From contig DBPV01000131.1 of NCBI GenBank assembly GCA_002304995.1, forward strand, positions 650 to 13,173: a stretch of DNA of 12,524 bases, written 5' to 3'. Numbering within the stretch: the first letter of the stretch is position 1; each line of letters opens with the position of its first letter. The notes beneath the pieces were generated by a model, which was given only the letters and a program-made list of their open reading frames with translations, was not told the origin of the DNA and searched no databases. Origin of the DNA: Syntrophaceae bacterium UBA1411 (GTDB lineage Bacteria; Desulfobacterota; Syntrophia; Syntrophales; Smithellaceae). Position numbers and translations under genes: made by a program. Positions 6,561 to 12,524 of this stretch are shown in pieces.

Positions 6561-6983
6561 TTACGACACATCCGGCGACAGTTCCATGGCCTGCAGAACG
6601 GCCGACAGCAGAACCTCGTCCCCGGCTTTCACAATGCCTTCAATGACGGCGTAATGCTCCATGGCATACAGACTGCGGGTAAAGACCGTGATCCGCGTGC
6701 CCAGGGGAATGACGTCCTTTTTGAAGTCGGCGGATTTGATGCCGACCAGCCATCCTTTCGTTCCCCCCTTGCCTTCTTTCCGGCGTTTATTGCCGGCCAC
6801 CACGGCCGCCGTCTGCGCGACGGCTTCAATAAGGACCAGCGACCGGACGCCGCGGCTGTCGCAAAGCGGCCAGCGCTCATCCACCACGGCGGCGGCGCTG
6901 CCGGCGTTGTCCTCCAAGTCGAGCACTTCGGAAATAATTCTGATCGGTTTGCGATGCGGAATCAACGATTCAATGTCAACCAT
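6561..6983 (-). CDS. Hotdog-fold 3-hydroxyacyl-ACP dehydratase (FabZ/ApeP-like)
   Basis: 140 residues from the ATG at 6983, preceded by a purine-rich GGGTAAGG sequence. The open frame extends to 7082, but the promoter at 7006-7033 would start transcription around 6998, which excludes the longer form. The hotdog dehydratase catalytic pair is visible: His10 in IPHRKPIRI and Glu53 in VLIEAVAQTAA. The FabZ segment FPGxPVMPG before the catalytic Glu is missing and replaced by WPLCDSRGVRSL, which points to the ApeP-like dehydratases of aryl-polyene clusters rather than housekeeping FabZ. It should convert 3-hydroxyacyl-ACP to trans-2-enoyl-ACP. It is the first gene of the operon. No enoyl reductase follows, so its double bond is probably retained. 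A short-chain-specific FabZ variant is the main alternative. Confidence 0.88.
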   Translation of the reverse strand: MVDIESLIPHRKPIRIISEVLDLEDNAGSAAAVVDERWPLCDSRGVRSLVLIEAVAQTAAVVAGNKRRKEGKGGTKGWLVGIKSADFKKDVIPLGTRITVFTRSLYAMEHYAVIEGIVKAGDEVLLSAVLQAMELSPDVS

Positions 6984-7005
6984 AGCCTTACCCTTTTTCT
7001 TTTGA

Positions 7006-7033
7006 ATTAAAGGAAAAATACTCCAGAAGTCAA
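7006..7033 (-). promoter_or_regulatory. Sigma70-type promoter of the lipid-biosynthesis operon
   Basis: Reading the minus strand, TTGACT (7033-7028) is followed after 16 bases by TTTAAT (7011-7006). Each box matches the sigma70 consensus at 5 of 6 positions. Transcription would begin near 6998-7000, leaving about 15 nt of leader before the dehydratase ATG. This supports both the operon start and the short form of the dehydratase. Confidence 0.65.
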
Positions 7034-7046
7034 CAAAAAACATTCC

Positions 7047-7081
7047 TGCCGGCGGCGTTGTGTCATGAAAAAGCGCCGGCA
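7047..7081. promoter_or_regulatory. Inverted repeat in the divergent promoter region, candidate operator
   Basis: TGCCGGCG (7047-7054) and its exact complement CGCCGGCA (7074-7081) are separated by 19 bases. The pair lies between the minus-strand promoter at 7006-7033 and the start region of the divergent ligase gene. This is where a regulator controlling both units would bind. A long-loop RNA hairpin is possible on either strand, but the loop is large and no proper T-run follows. Confidence 0.35.
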
Positions 7082-7091
7082 AAAACCCGCA

Positions 7092-7118
7092 TTGCTTTTT
7101 TTCCTTATTTCCTATAGG
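7092..7118 (+). promoter_or_regulatory. Weak candidate promoter for the divergent AMP ligase gene
   Basis: TTGCTT (7092-7097) and TATAGG (7113-7118) are separated by 15 bases, shorter than ideal. A GGAGGG ribosome-binding site (7135-7140) follows, about 13 nt before the ATG at 7154. Some promoter is needed here because the gene is divergent from the operon, but this exact assignment is uncertain. Confidence 0.25.
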
Positions 7119-7153
7119 TAACGAAAAATTTACCGGAGGGCAGCCAGCGGGGC

Positions 7154-8527
7154 ATGGAAGCGAAAGACCATTTTATCAGCGCCTACAAAAAAATCCTGTC
7201 GCCGTCGAAAACGCTTTGCGCCAAAGAGTTCACCTATTCAGGACACACGTACGGTGAAATTTATGAACTGGCCGCCGGTCTCAAAAAAATCCTGACCGGC
7301 CGCACCGCGGAAAAAACCGTCTGCCTGTGCACCGAAAACAAAACCGTGATCGCCGCCTCCATTCTGGCGTCGCTTGCGGGCGGAGGCAAACTGGTCCTGC
7401 CCTATTCCTTTTCCTCGCACGCGCTCGTGGAGATGTACGAGGCCGTCGGTTTCGACGCGGCCATCACCGATCGTCCGGAAGACATGCCGGGCGTGGAAAT
7501 TCTTACGCCGCGGCCGGGCAATCCCGCCGACCTGGATCCCGGGCGCATGCGCGATCCCGACGCCCCTTTTCTGAAGCTCTTCACCGGAGGCTCCACCGGC
7601 AAACCGCGGGTCTGGTCCAAATCGCCGCGCAACCTGCTTTCGGAAGCGCTGTACCTGCGCGACAAGTTCGCCCTCACCTCCCGGGACATCTTTCTCGCCA
7701 CCGTGCCGCCCTACCATATTTACGGTCTGCTCTTCTCCGTGCTCACGCCTTTTCTGGCCCAGGCGCGGGTCCTGCCGGAAATCTACACCTTCCCGCAGGA
7801 AATCATCTCGACCATCAACCGGCACAAAGCCACCGTGCTGGTCAGCGTTCCGATTCACTACCGGTCGCTGAAAGTGGACAATCTCGCCGCTCCCTCGCTC
7901 AAGATCGCCTTTTCCTCCTCGGGAGTCCTGAACCGCTCCGACGCAACACACTTTCTGAAAAAAACCGGCCTGGGCATCAACGAGATTTACGGCTCGACCG
8001 AAACGGGCGGCATCGCCTCGCGCAGCATCAGCGAAAACACGGAAAGCTGGAAACCCGCCGACATCGTGTCCTGGAAGCTCTCCGGCAAACGCCTGGCCGT
8101 GCGCTCCGCTTTCGTGTCGCAGGAGATGGAAAGAGACGAGGAGGGTTTTTGCGTGACGGGCGACGAAGTGCTGCCGGATAAAAACGGCCGCTTCCTGCTT
8201 TTGGGGCGCGCCGACGGCATCGTCAAGGTCGCCGGCAAGCGCGTGGACCTTCTGGAGGTGCAAAACAAGATTTTGACGCTTCCCACCGTCCGCGATGCCG
8301 TCGTCATCGCGCTGCCTGCTGAAAAAGGGCGCGAAAGCGTCATCGCCGCGCTGGTGGCCTGCGAACTGACCGAGCTGCAGCTGCGCAAGCTGATCCTGGA
8401 AAAGATGGAGCCTTACGCCATGCCCCGCCGGATCAGGATCGTTGCCTCCATCGGCCGGAGCGCCACCGGCAAGATCGACTTTAAACGCATCGAACAGATC
8501 TTTCTTGCCGAAAAAGACAGGAACTGA
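7154..8527 (+). CDS. Short AMP-forming acyl/aryl-acid ligase (ApeH-like adenylation enzyme)
   Basis: 457 residues, shorter than ordinary acyl-CoA synthetases (about 500-560) but with the ANL adenylation motifs in order. The phosphate-binding loop is LFTGGSTGKPRV (142-153), the A5 motif NEIYGSTETGG (276-286), the TGD Asp at 337, the hinge/A8 region GRADGIVKVAGKRVDLLEV (351-369) and the catalytic Lys440 in SATGKIDF. These enzymes activate a carboxylic acid as an acyl-adenylate and pass it to CoA or to the phosphopantetheine of an ACP. The gene is divergent from the ACP/ketosynthase operon across a 170-nt promoter region. Aryl-polyene clusters contain a comparable short ligase, so I infer that it supplies the starter acid to the operon's ACP. 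The substrate cannot be read from sequence. It stands apart from the two full-length synthetases downstream, which have their own promoter. Confidence 0.88.
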   Translation: MEAKDHFISAYKKILSPSKTLCAKEFTYSGHTYGEIYELAAGLKKILTGRTAEKTVCLCTENKTVIAASILASLAGGGKLVLPYSFSSHALVEMYEAVGFDAAITDRPEDMPGVEILTPRPGNPADLDPGRMRDPDAPFLKLFTGGSTGKPRVWSKSPRNLLSEALYLRDKFALTSRDIFLATVPPYHIYGLLFSVLTPFLAQARVLPEIYTFPQEIISTINRHKATVLVSVPIHYRSLKVDNLAAPSLKIAFSSSGVLNRSDATHFLKKTGLGINEIYGSTETGGIASRSISENTESWKPADIVSWKLSGKRLAVRSAFVSQEMERDEEGFCVTGDEVLPDKNGRFLLLGRADGIVKVAGKRVDLLEVQNKILTLPTVRDAVVIALPAEKGRESVIAALVACELTELQLRKLILEKMEPYAMPRRIRIVASIGRSATGKIDFKRIEQIFLAEKDRN

Positions 8528-8642
8528 CCGGCTGCCGCCGGAAGTCCTAAAATAATTTCTCCCAGCCGCCGTACCAGCGAAGGATTCTTATCCCAGCCGC
8601 AAAGCCCTCTCTCGTCCATTTTTTTCTTCGACAAGATATTTA

Positions 8643-8670
8643 TTGACAAATTTCGATAATCGGCTATACT
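8643..8670 (+). promoter_or_regulatory. Near-consensus sigma70 promoter for the acyl-CoA synthetase unit
   Basis: TTGACA (8643-8648, perfect -35) and TATACT (8665-8670, 5 of 6 for -10) are separated by 16 bases. Transcription should start near 8677, giving a leader of about 120 nt before the first synthetase ATG at 8797. Just downstream of -10 lies TTTACGTTAAGT (8679-8690), which could overlap a regulator site. Confidence 0.72.
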
Positions 8671-8724
8671 CCGCCCAGTTTACGTTAAGTGGTTTCATTG
8701 CAGCACTTGATTGGGAATTATACA

Positions 8725-8743
8725 CCGCGCCGCGCGGGGTTTT
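8725..8743 (+). other. GC-rich hairpin followed by TTTT in the leader
   Basis: CCGCG (8725-8729) can pair with CGCGG (8733-8737) across a three-base loop, followed by GG and TTTT (8740-8743). It lies inside the transcribed leader of the acyl-CoA synthetase unit. It could be a weak attenuator or pause site, but the five-pair stem and short T-run make this doubtful. Confidence 0.2.
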
Positions 8744-8796
8744 GCAAAGGACGGCGGATCCGGTGCATAAGATACAATTTATGGCGAGGTGCTCCT

Positions 8797-10440
8797 ATGT
8801 CAGAGTTTGTCCACAAGACCATCGGAAAGGTTGTTTGCGAAACAGCCGAACGTTTTCCCGAACATCCGGCGCTCATTGCTCCCCAGTTTCAGATCCGTCA
8901 AACCTACCGCGAGCTCTACGAGCGGTGCCGCCAGACGGCCAAGGGCCTGATGGCGCTGGGCGTGCAGAAGGGGGACCACGTCTCCGTCTGGACGACCAAC
9001 ATCCCCGAGTGGGTTTATCTGCAGGCCGCCCTGGGCATGATCGGCGGCGTGCTCGTCACCATCAACACCAACTACCAGTCTCATGAACTCCAGTACATTC
9101 TCAAACAGTCCGACACCACCACGCTGTTTCTGATCGAGGCCTACCGCGACACCAGCTTTTACGACACGGCGCGCCGCGTTCTTCCCGAACTGGATGCGCA
9201 CCCGGCCGGTAAGTTGGCGTCCGCGAACCTGCCGCTGCTTAAAAACGTCGTTTATATCGGACCGCGCCCCGAGACGCCCGGCATGTTTCATTTTGCGGAC
9301 ATGATTGAAAGAGGCCGGTCGGTTTCCGACGCCGAGCTCGACCGCCGGATGGCTTCGCTTTCCCCCGACGACGTGATCAACATGCAGTACACTTCAGGCA
9401 CCACGGGATTTCCCAAGGGTGTGATGCTCACGCATGTCAATATCGTCAACAACGCCCGCATGGTCGGCAACGTCATGGGCATGACCGACCGGGACCGGCT
9501 CTTGATCCAGGTTCCCGTCTTTCACTGCTTCGGCTGCGTCATGAGCACGCTCAACTGCATGTATCACGGCTCAACCATGGTGCTTTTGGAGTTTTTCGAC
9601 GCCCAACAGTCGCTGGAGGCGATCACCCGCGAAAAATGCACGGCCATCAACGGCGTGCCGACCATGTTCATCTCCATGCTCAACCATCCCGACTTTGCCC
9701 GCTACGACATGACCTCTCTGCGGACCGGCATCATGGCCGGAGCGCCCTGCCCCATCGAGGCCATGAATCAGGTCCGTACGAAAATGCACTGCCCGGAAAT
9801 CGTCATCGCCTTCGGCCAGACGGAATCCGCGCCGGTGATGACCATGACCCGCCGCGACGACCCGGTGGAACTGCGCGTCGCCACGGTCGGCCGTCTGCTC
9901 GCGGACATCGAAGGCAAGGTCATCGATCCCGAAACCGGCGCCGACCTGCCCCCGAATACGCAGGGCGAAATCGTCACGCGCAGCGCCTGCGTCATGAAGG
10001 GCTACTACAAGATGCCGGAGGCCACCGCCGCCGCCGTCGACCGCGACGGCTGGCTGCACACGGGCGACCTGGGCGAAGTCGACGCCGACGGCTATTTCAA
10101 AGTGACGGGCCGGATCAAGGACATGATCATCCGGGGCGGCGAAAATATTTATCCGCGCGAACTGGAGGAATTTCTCTTCACGCATCCGAAAGTCGCCAAT
10201 GTCCAGGTGGTGGGCATCGCCGACAAGAAGTACGGCGAACAGGTGCTCGCAGCCATTCAGCTTAAGGACGGCGTCGCGGCCGACGCCGAAGAGTTCATCG
10301 CCTTCTGCAAGGGAAAGATCGCCCGCCACAAGATTCCGAAGTACTGGGAATTTGTCGACGGCTATCCCATGACGGCCAGCGGCAAGATTCAGAAGTACAA
10401 ACTCAAGGAAATGTTCGAAAAGAAATATAAAGAAGGCTGA
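8797..10440 (+). CDS. AMP-forming fatty-acid/organic-acid CoA ligase (first of two)
   Basis: 547 residues from the ATG at 8797, preceded by GAGGTG. A GTG-initiated extension from 8689 is open, but it falls in the promoter leader and lacks family character. The adenylation motifs are all present: YTSGTTGFPKG (198-208), the A5 motif FGQTES (339-344), HTGD with Asp424, GRIKDMIIRGGENIYPRE at the hinge (438-455), and the catalytic Lys530 in TASGKI. It should convert a fatty or other carboxylic acid, ATP and CoA to acyl-CoA, AMP and pyrophosphate in the cytoplasm. It is the first gene of a three-gene unit with a second synthetase 27 nt downstream and a MerR regulator. That arrangement fits substrate activation for beta-oxidation or an aromatic/branched-acid pathway. 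Chain-length specificity cannot be read from sequence. Confidence 0.92.
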   Translation: MSEFVHKTIGKVVCETAERFPEHPALIAPQFQIRQTYRELYERCRQTAKGLMALGVQKGDHVSVWTTNIPEWVYLQAALGMIGGVLVTINTNYQSHELQYILKQSDTTTLFLIEAYRDTSFYDTARRVLPELDAHPAGKLASANLPLLKNVVYIGPRPETPGMFHFADMIERGRSVSDAELDRRMASLSPDDVINMQYTSGTTGFPKGVMLTHVNIVNNARMVGNVMGMTDRDRLLIQVPVFHCFGCVMSTLNCMYHGSTMVLLEFFDAQQSLEAITREKCTAINGVPTMFISMLNHPDFARYDMTSLRTGIMAGAPCPIEAMNQVRTKMHCPEIVIAFGQTESAPVMTMTRRDDPVELRVATVGRLLADIEGKVIDPETGADLPPNTQGEIVTRSACVMKGYYKMPEATAAAVDRDGWLHTGDLGEVDADGYFKVTGRIKDMIIRGGENIYPRELEEFLFTHPKVANVQVVGIADKKYGEQVLAAIQLKDGVAADAEEFIAFCKGKIARHKIPKYWEFVDGYPMTASGKIQKYKLKEMFEKKYKEG

Positions 10441-10467
10441 TCCCCCATACACAAAGAGAGGTTCTCC

Positions 10468-12021
10468 ATGAGCAATATCTGCTACCGCGATACGATCGGC
10501 GACATGGCCCGCCGGGCCGCAACCAAGTACGGCGACAAGACGGCCATCATTTTCCGCGATTTGAAGCTTTCGTTTTACGATCTCGAACGGCAGTCGCGGC
10601 GGTTTGCCAATTTAATGACCCGCTACGGCGTCAGGAAGGGCGACCGGGTGGCGATTTACGCCTACAACTCCCACCTGTATCCGATCAGCATGATCGGGCT
10701 GGCGAAAATCGGCGCCATCCAGGTTCCCGTCAATTATATGCTCAACGCCGACGAAATCGCCTATGTGATCAACCATTCCGGCGCCCGGATCTTCATCGTG
10801 GAAGACATCCTTTACCCGATTATCGCCAAAGACCACGACAAATTTCAAACGGTGGAAAAATGGGGTTTCATTCCGCTGGGCGACGGACCGACGCCCGAGG
10901 GGTTTTTCGATCTGCCCGCCGAAATCGAAACGATGCCCTACGACGAACCGCAGGTGGAGGTCAGCGCCGAAGATGTCGTGCAGATTCCCTACACCAGCGG
11001 CACGGAATCCAAGCCCAAGGGCGCGATGCTGTCGCACCGGGCGCTCATGTCCCAGTATTTCAGCTGCATCTTCGACGGCCAGTACGAAACCGACGACGTG
11101 AGTCTCCATGCGCTGCCGCTGTTTCACTGCGCCCAGCTCCACTGCTTCCTCATGCCCTACCTGTACGTCGGGGCCACCAACGTCATCATGCACAAGGCGG
11201 ACCCGCTGGAAATGATCCGGCTCATCGAGAAATACCAGATCACGCACATGTTTGCGCCGCCCACGGTCTGGATCGGCATTCTGAATCATCCGGAATTCAA
11301 GCACTATAACCACCAGAGCCTGAAGAAAGCGGCTTACGGCGCGAGCATCATGCCGGTGGAAATCATCAAGCAGCTGGCCGTGACGTTTCGCGGACTGAAG
11401 CTGTGGAACTATTACGGCCAGACCGAAATGGGCCCGGTGGCGACCATCCTGAAGCCGGAAGATCAGCTGCTCAAGCCCGGCTCCGCCGGCAAGCCGGTGC
11501 TGAACGTGGAAACCCGCCTCATGGACGATGACGGAAAGTTCGTTCCCGTCGGAACCGTCGGCGAAATCGTCCACCGCTCCGGCCACGTCATGACAGGCTA
11601 TCTCGACGATCCGGAAAAAACCGCCGAGGCCTTCGAGTTCGGCTGGTTTCACTCCGGCGACCTGGGCCGCTTCGACGAGGACGGCTATCTCTACGTGGTG
11701 GACCGCAAAAAGGACATGATCAAGTCCGGCGGCGAAAACGTCGCGTCCCGCGAAGTCGAGGAAGTGCTCTACACGTATCCGGGCATTGAGGAAGCGGCGG
11801 TGATCGGCCTGCCCGATCCCAAGTGGATTGAAATCGTCGCGGCGGTAATCGTGCCGAAAAAGGGCGCGTCCGTCGTCGAAAAGGACCTCATCGCGCACTG
11901 CCGCGAAAAACTCGCGTCTTTCAAATGCCCCAAAAAAGTGATAATTACCGAGCGGTTGCCCAAGAATCCGTCGGGTAAAATTCTGAAGCGCGAACTGAAG
12001 CACATTTACGGGGCGGCCTAG
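10468..12021 (+). CDS. AMP-forming acyl-CoA synthetase (second, divergent paralogue)
   Basis: 517 residues, starting at an ATG behind AGAGAGG. Motifs: a modified phosphate-binding loop YTSGTESKPKG (175-185), where the usual T-G pair after SGT is replaced by E-S; YYGQTE (315-320); SGD with Asp398; DRKKDMIKSGGENVASRE at the hinge (412-429); and catalytic Lys504 in NPSGKIL. The ESKPKG form occurs in a recognisable subgroup of bacterial fatty-acyl-CoA synthetases, so the enzyme is likely active. It clearly differs from the neighbouring synthetase throughout, so the pair is not a recent duplication and probably has different substrates. It is co-transcribed with the upstream synthetase (27-nt gap) and the MerR gene (36-nt gap). 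Confidence 0.92.
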   Translation: MSNICYRDTIGDMARRAATKYGDKTAIIFRDLKLSFYDLERQSRRFANLMTRYGVRKGDRVAIYAYNSHLYPISMIGLAKIGAIQVPVNYMLNADEIAYVINHSGARIFIVEDILYPIIAKDHDKFQTVEKWGFIPLGDGPTPEGFFDLPAEIETMPYDEPQVEVSAEDVVQIPYTSGTESKPKGAMLSHRALMSQYFSCIFDGQYETDDVSLHALPLFHCAQLHCFLMPYLYVGATNVIMHKADPLEMIRLIEKYQITHMFAPPTVWIGILNHPEFKHYNHQSLKKAAYGASIMPVEIIKQLAVTFRGLKLWNYYGQTEMGPVATILKPEDQLLKPGSAGKPVLNVETRLMDDDGKFVPVGTVGEIVHRSGHVMTGYLDDPEKTAEAFEFGWFHSGDLGRFDEDGYLYVVDRKKDMIKSGGENVASREVEEVLYTYPGIEEAAVIGLPDPKWIEIVAAVIVPKKGASVVEKDLIAHCREKLASFKCPKKVIITERLPKNPSGKILKRELKHIYGAA

Positions 12022-12057
12022 ACCGCCGGCGCGCGGGCGAAACAGTGAGACGTGTGC

Positions 12058-12438
12058 ATGAGTGAAGAATTCACCTCCATCGGAGAACTGTCGAAACAGC
12101 TGGACATGAGCCAGCGGACCATCCGCTATTACGAGGAAATCGGTCTGCTCAATTCCATCAAGCGCGTGGAGGGCGGCCGCAGAATCTACACGGACGCGGA
12201 TTTCCGCCGGCTGAAGCTGATCAAGCGCCTGAAGATGATGGGCATGACGCTGTCCGAAATGCAGGAGCTCGAAGCCATGTGGACCTACGACAAGTCCAGC
12301 GAAAAGGTTCTCAAACGGCTTCTGGAGCTTCTGGGCAATCACATCAAAAGGCTCGATGAGCGCATTGCCGATCTGGACATCCTGCGCCACGAAATCATCG
12401 AGTACCAGGAACGCGTCCGCGCCAAAATCGAGAAGTAG
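12058..12438 (+). CDS. MerR-family transcriptional regulator, cysteine-free
   Basis: 126 residues from the ATG at 12058. A GTG at 12052 would add two residues, and neither start has a strong ribosome-binding site. The N-terminal winged helix-turn-helix is clear: FTSIGELSKQL, then the family signature QRTIRYYEEIGLL (19-31) and the wing GGRRIY (39-44). A long C-terminal helix (about residues 80-124) should form the antiparallel dimer coiled coil. There is no cysteine anywhere, so thiol-based metal sensing is excluded. A small organic effector or acyl-CoA is more likely, as for LiuR-type MerR proteins that control acyl-CoA catabolism. Its position as last gene behind two acyl-CoA synthetases suggests feedback control of this unit. 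MerR activators typically act on promoters with 19-20 base spacers, but the promoter at 8643-8670 has 16, so repression is as plausible as activation. Confidence 0.9.
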   Translation: MSEEFTSIGELSKQLDMSQRTIRYYEEIGLLNSIKRVEGGRRIYTDADFRRLKLIKRLKMMGMTLSEMQELEAMWTYDKSSEKVLKRLLELLGNHIKRLDERIADLDILRHEIIEYQERVRAKIEK

Positions 12439-12440
12439 TC

Positions 12441-12490
12441 AGGCCGCCAGGTTTTCCGGAGCCCTCCGGCACAAACCTGGCGGCCTTTCT
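12441..12490 (+). terminator. Intrinsic terminator of the acyl-CoA synthetase-MerR unit
   Basis: AGGCCGCCAGGTTT (12441-12454) pairs perfectly over 14 bases with AAACCTGGCGGCCT (12473-12486). The loop contains a second small stem (CCGGA 12456-12460 / TCCGG 12465-12469), and TTTCT follows. It begins two bases after the MerR stop codon. The symmetric stem could also act for transcription arriving from the right. Confidence 0.82.
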
Positions 12491-12524
12491 CTGAAGCTTT
12501 GCGCCTGAAATTTGAATTGCCTGC

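Larger units (their letters stand above)
8528..8796 (+). other. Intergenic region with promoter and leader of the acyl-CoA synthetase unit
   Basis: No gene is supported in these 269 bases. The first part (8528-8642) holds a weak five-pair stem (CCGGC 8528-8532 / GCCGG 8537-8541) without a T-run and a 10-base direct repeat, TCCCAGCCGC, at 8560-8569 and 8591-8600. The second part holds the promoter at 8643-8670 and a leader of roughly 120 nt. Confidence 0.6.

Noticed and set aside
612..6983. Reading the operon as housekeeping fatty-acid synthesis
   Set aside because: There is no fabD, fabH, plsX or enoyl reductase. The dehydratase lacks the FabZ loop, and LolA-like, lipoprotein and phytoene-desaturase-like genes interrupt the set.
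6984..7082. Longer N-terminus for the dehydratase
   Set aside because: It would overlap the promoter boxes at 7006-7033 and add a sequence unlike hotdog dehydratases. The Met at 6983 matches the usual start of the fold.
8528..8541. Small stem CCGGC-GCCGG directly after the short ligase as a terminator
   Set aside because: Only five base pairs and no following T-run, so it is not convincing as an intrinsic terminator.
10612..12390. A 592-codon open frame on the minus strand, antisense to the second acyl-CoA synthetase and MerR gene
   Set aside because: It mirrors well-supported genes on the + strand, its protein is rich in His, Arg, Asp and Val as GC-rich antisense frames are, no family motif is visible, and it crosses two real genes.
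1..12524. CRISPR arrays, tRNA or rRNA genes, insertion sequences, attachment sites
   Set aside because: No regularly spaced repeats, no tRNA-like cloverleaf or rRNA segment, and no transposase or integrase coding region were seen.

Overview
The window is GC-rich, densely packed bacterial DNA. It comes from a Gram-negative with an outer membrane, because it encodes a LolA-type periplasmic carrier and a lipoprotein. Tandem AMP-forming acyl-CoA ligases with a MerR regulator, an 'ape-like' fatty-acid cluster and a hybrid sensor kinase together suggest a Desulfobacterota/deltaproteobacterial genome (for example a syntrophic or sulfate-reducing fatty-acid or aromatic-acid degrader). That assignment is an inference from gene content, not proven.

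Layout. (1) Positions 1-537 hold the 3' end of a hybrid sensor histidine kinase on the + strand, unrelated to what follows. (2) Positions 6983 down to 612 hold an eight-gene minus-strand operon. In order of transcription it encodes a hotdog-fold 3-hydroxyacyl-ACP dehydratase, a FabG-like ketoreductase, a LolA-like carrier, a small lipoprotein, a phytoene-desaturase-like FAD oxidoreductase, an acyl carrier protein, a ketosynthase and a PlsC-type acyltransferase. Most junctions are overlapping or only a few bases apart. The exception is a 131-nt gap before the ACP gene, which holds a strong hairpin and a 25-codon coupled mini-ORF. (3) Positions 6984-7153 are a divergent promoter region with a clear sigma70-type promoter for the operon and an inverted repeat. 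(4) Positions 7154-8527 (+) encode a short AMP-forming ligase, probably the starter-acid activator for the operon. (5) Positions 8643-12490 (+) form a separate transcription unit: a near-consensus promoter, a roughly 120-nt leader, two full-length acyl-CoA synthetases, a MerR-family regulator and a strong intrinsic terminator.

How it works together (inference). The operon has ACP, ketosynthase, ketoreductase and dehydratase but no enoyl reductase. Iterative elongation should therefore leave double bonds in place and yield a polyene or otherwise highly unsaturated acyl chain. The FAD oxidoreductase could isomerise, desaturate or saturate that chain, the PlsC-like enzyme could transfer it to a lipid, and the LolA-like protein plus lipoprotein could move the lipid to the outer membrane. 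The gene set resembles the aryl-polyene (APE) clusters of Proteobacteria. It also resembles the FabF/ACP/FabG/FabZ/phytoene-desaturase clusters proposed for ladderane lipids in anammox bacteria and noted in some Deltaproteobacteria. It is not identical to either: there is no second ketosynthase or chain-length factor, no MMPL exporter and no radical-SAM gene in view. The downstream unit (two acyl-CoA synthetases plus MerR) looks like ordinary fatty- or organic-acid activation for catabolism.
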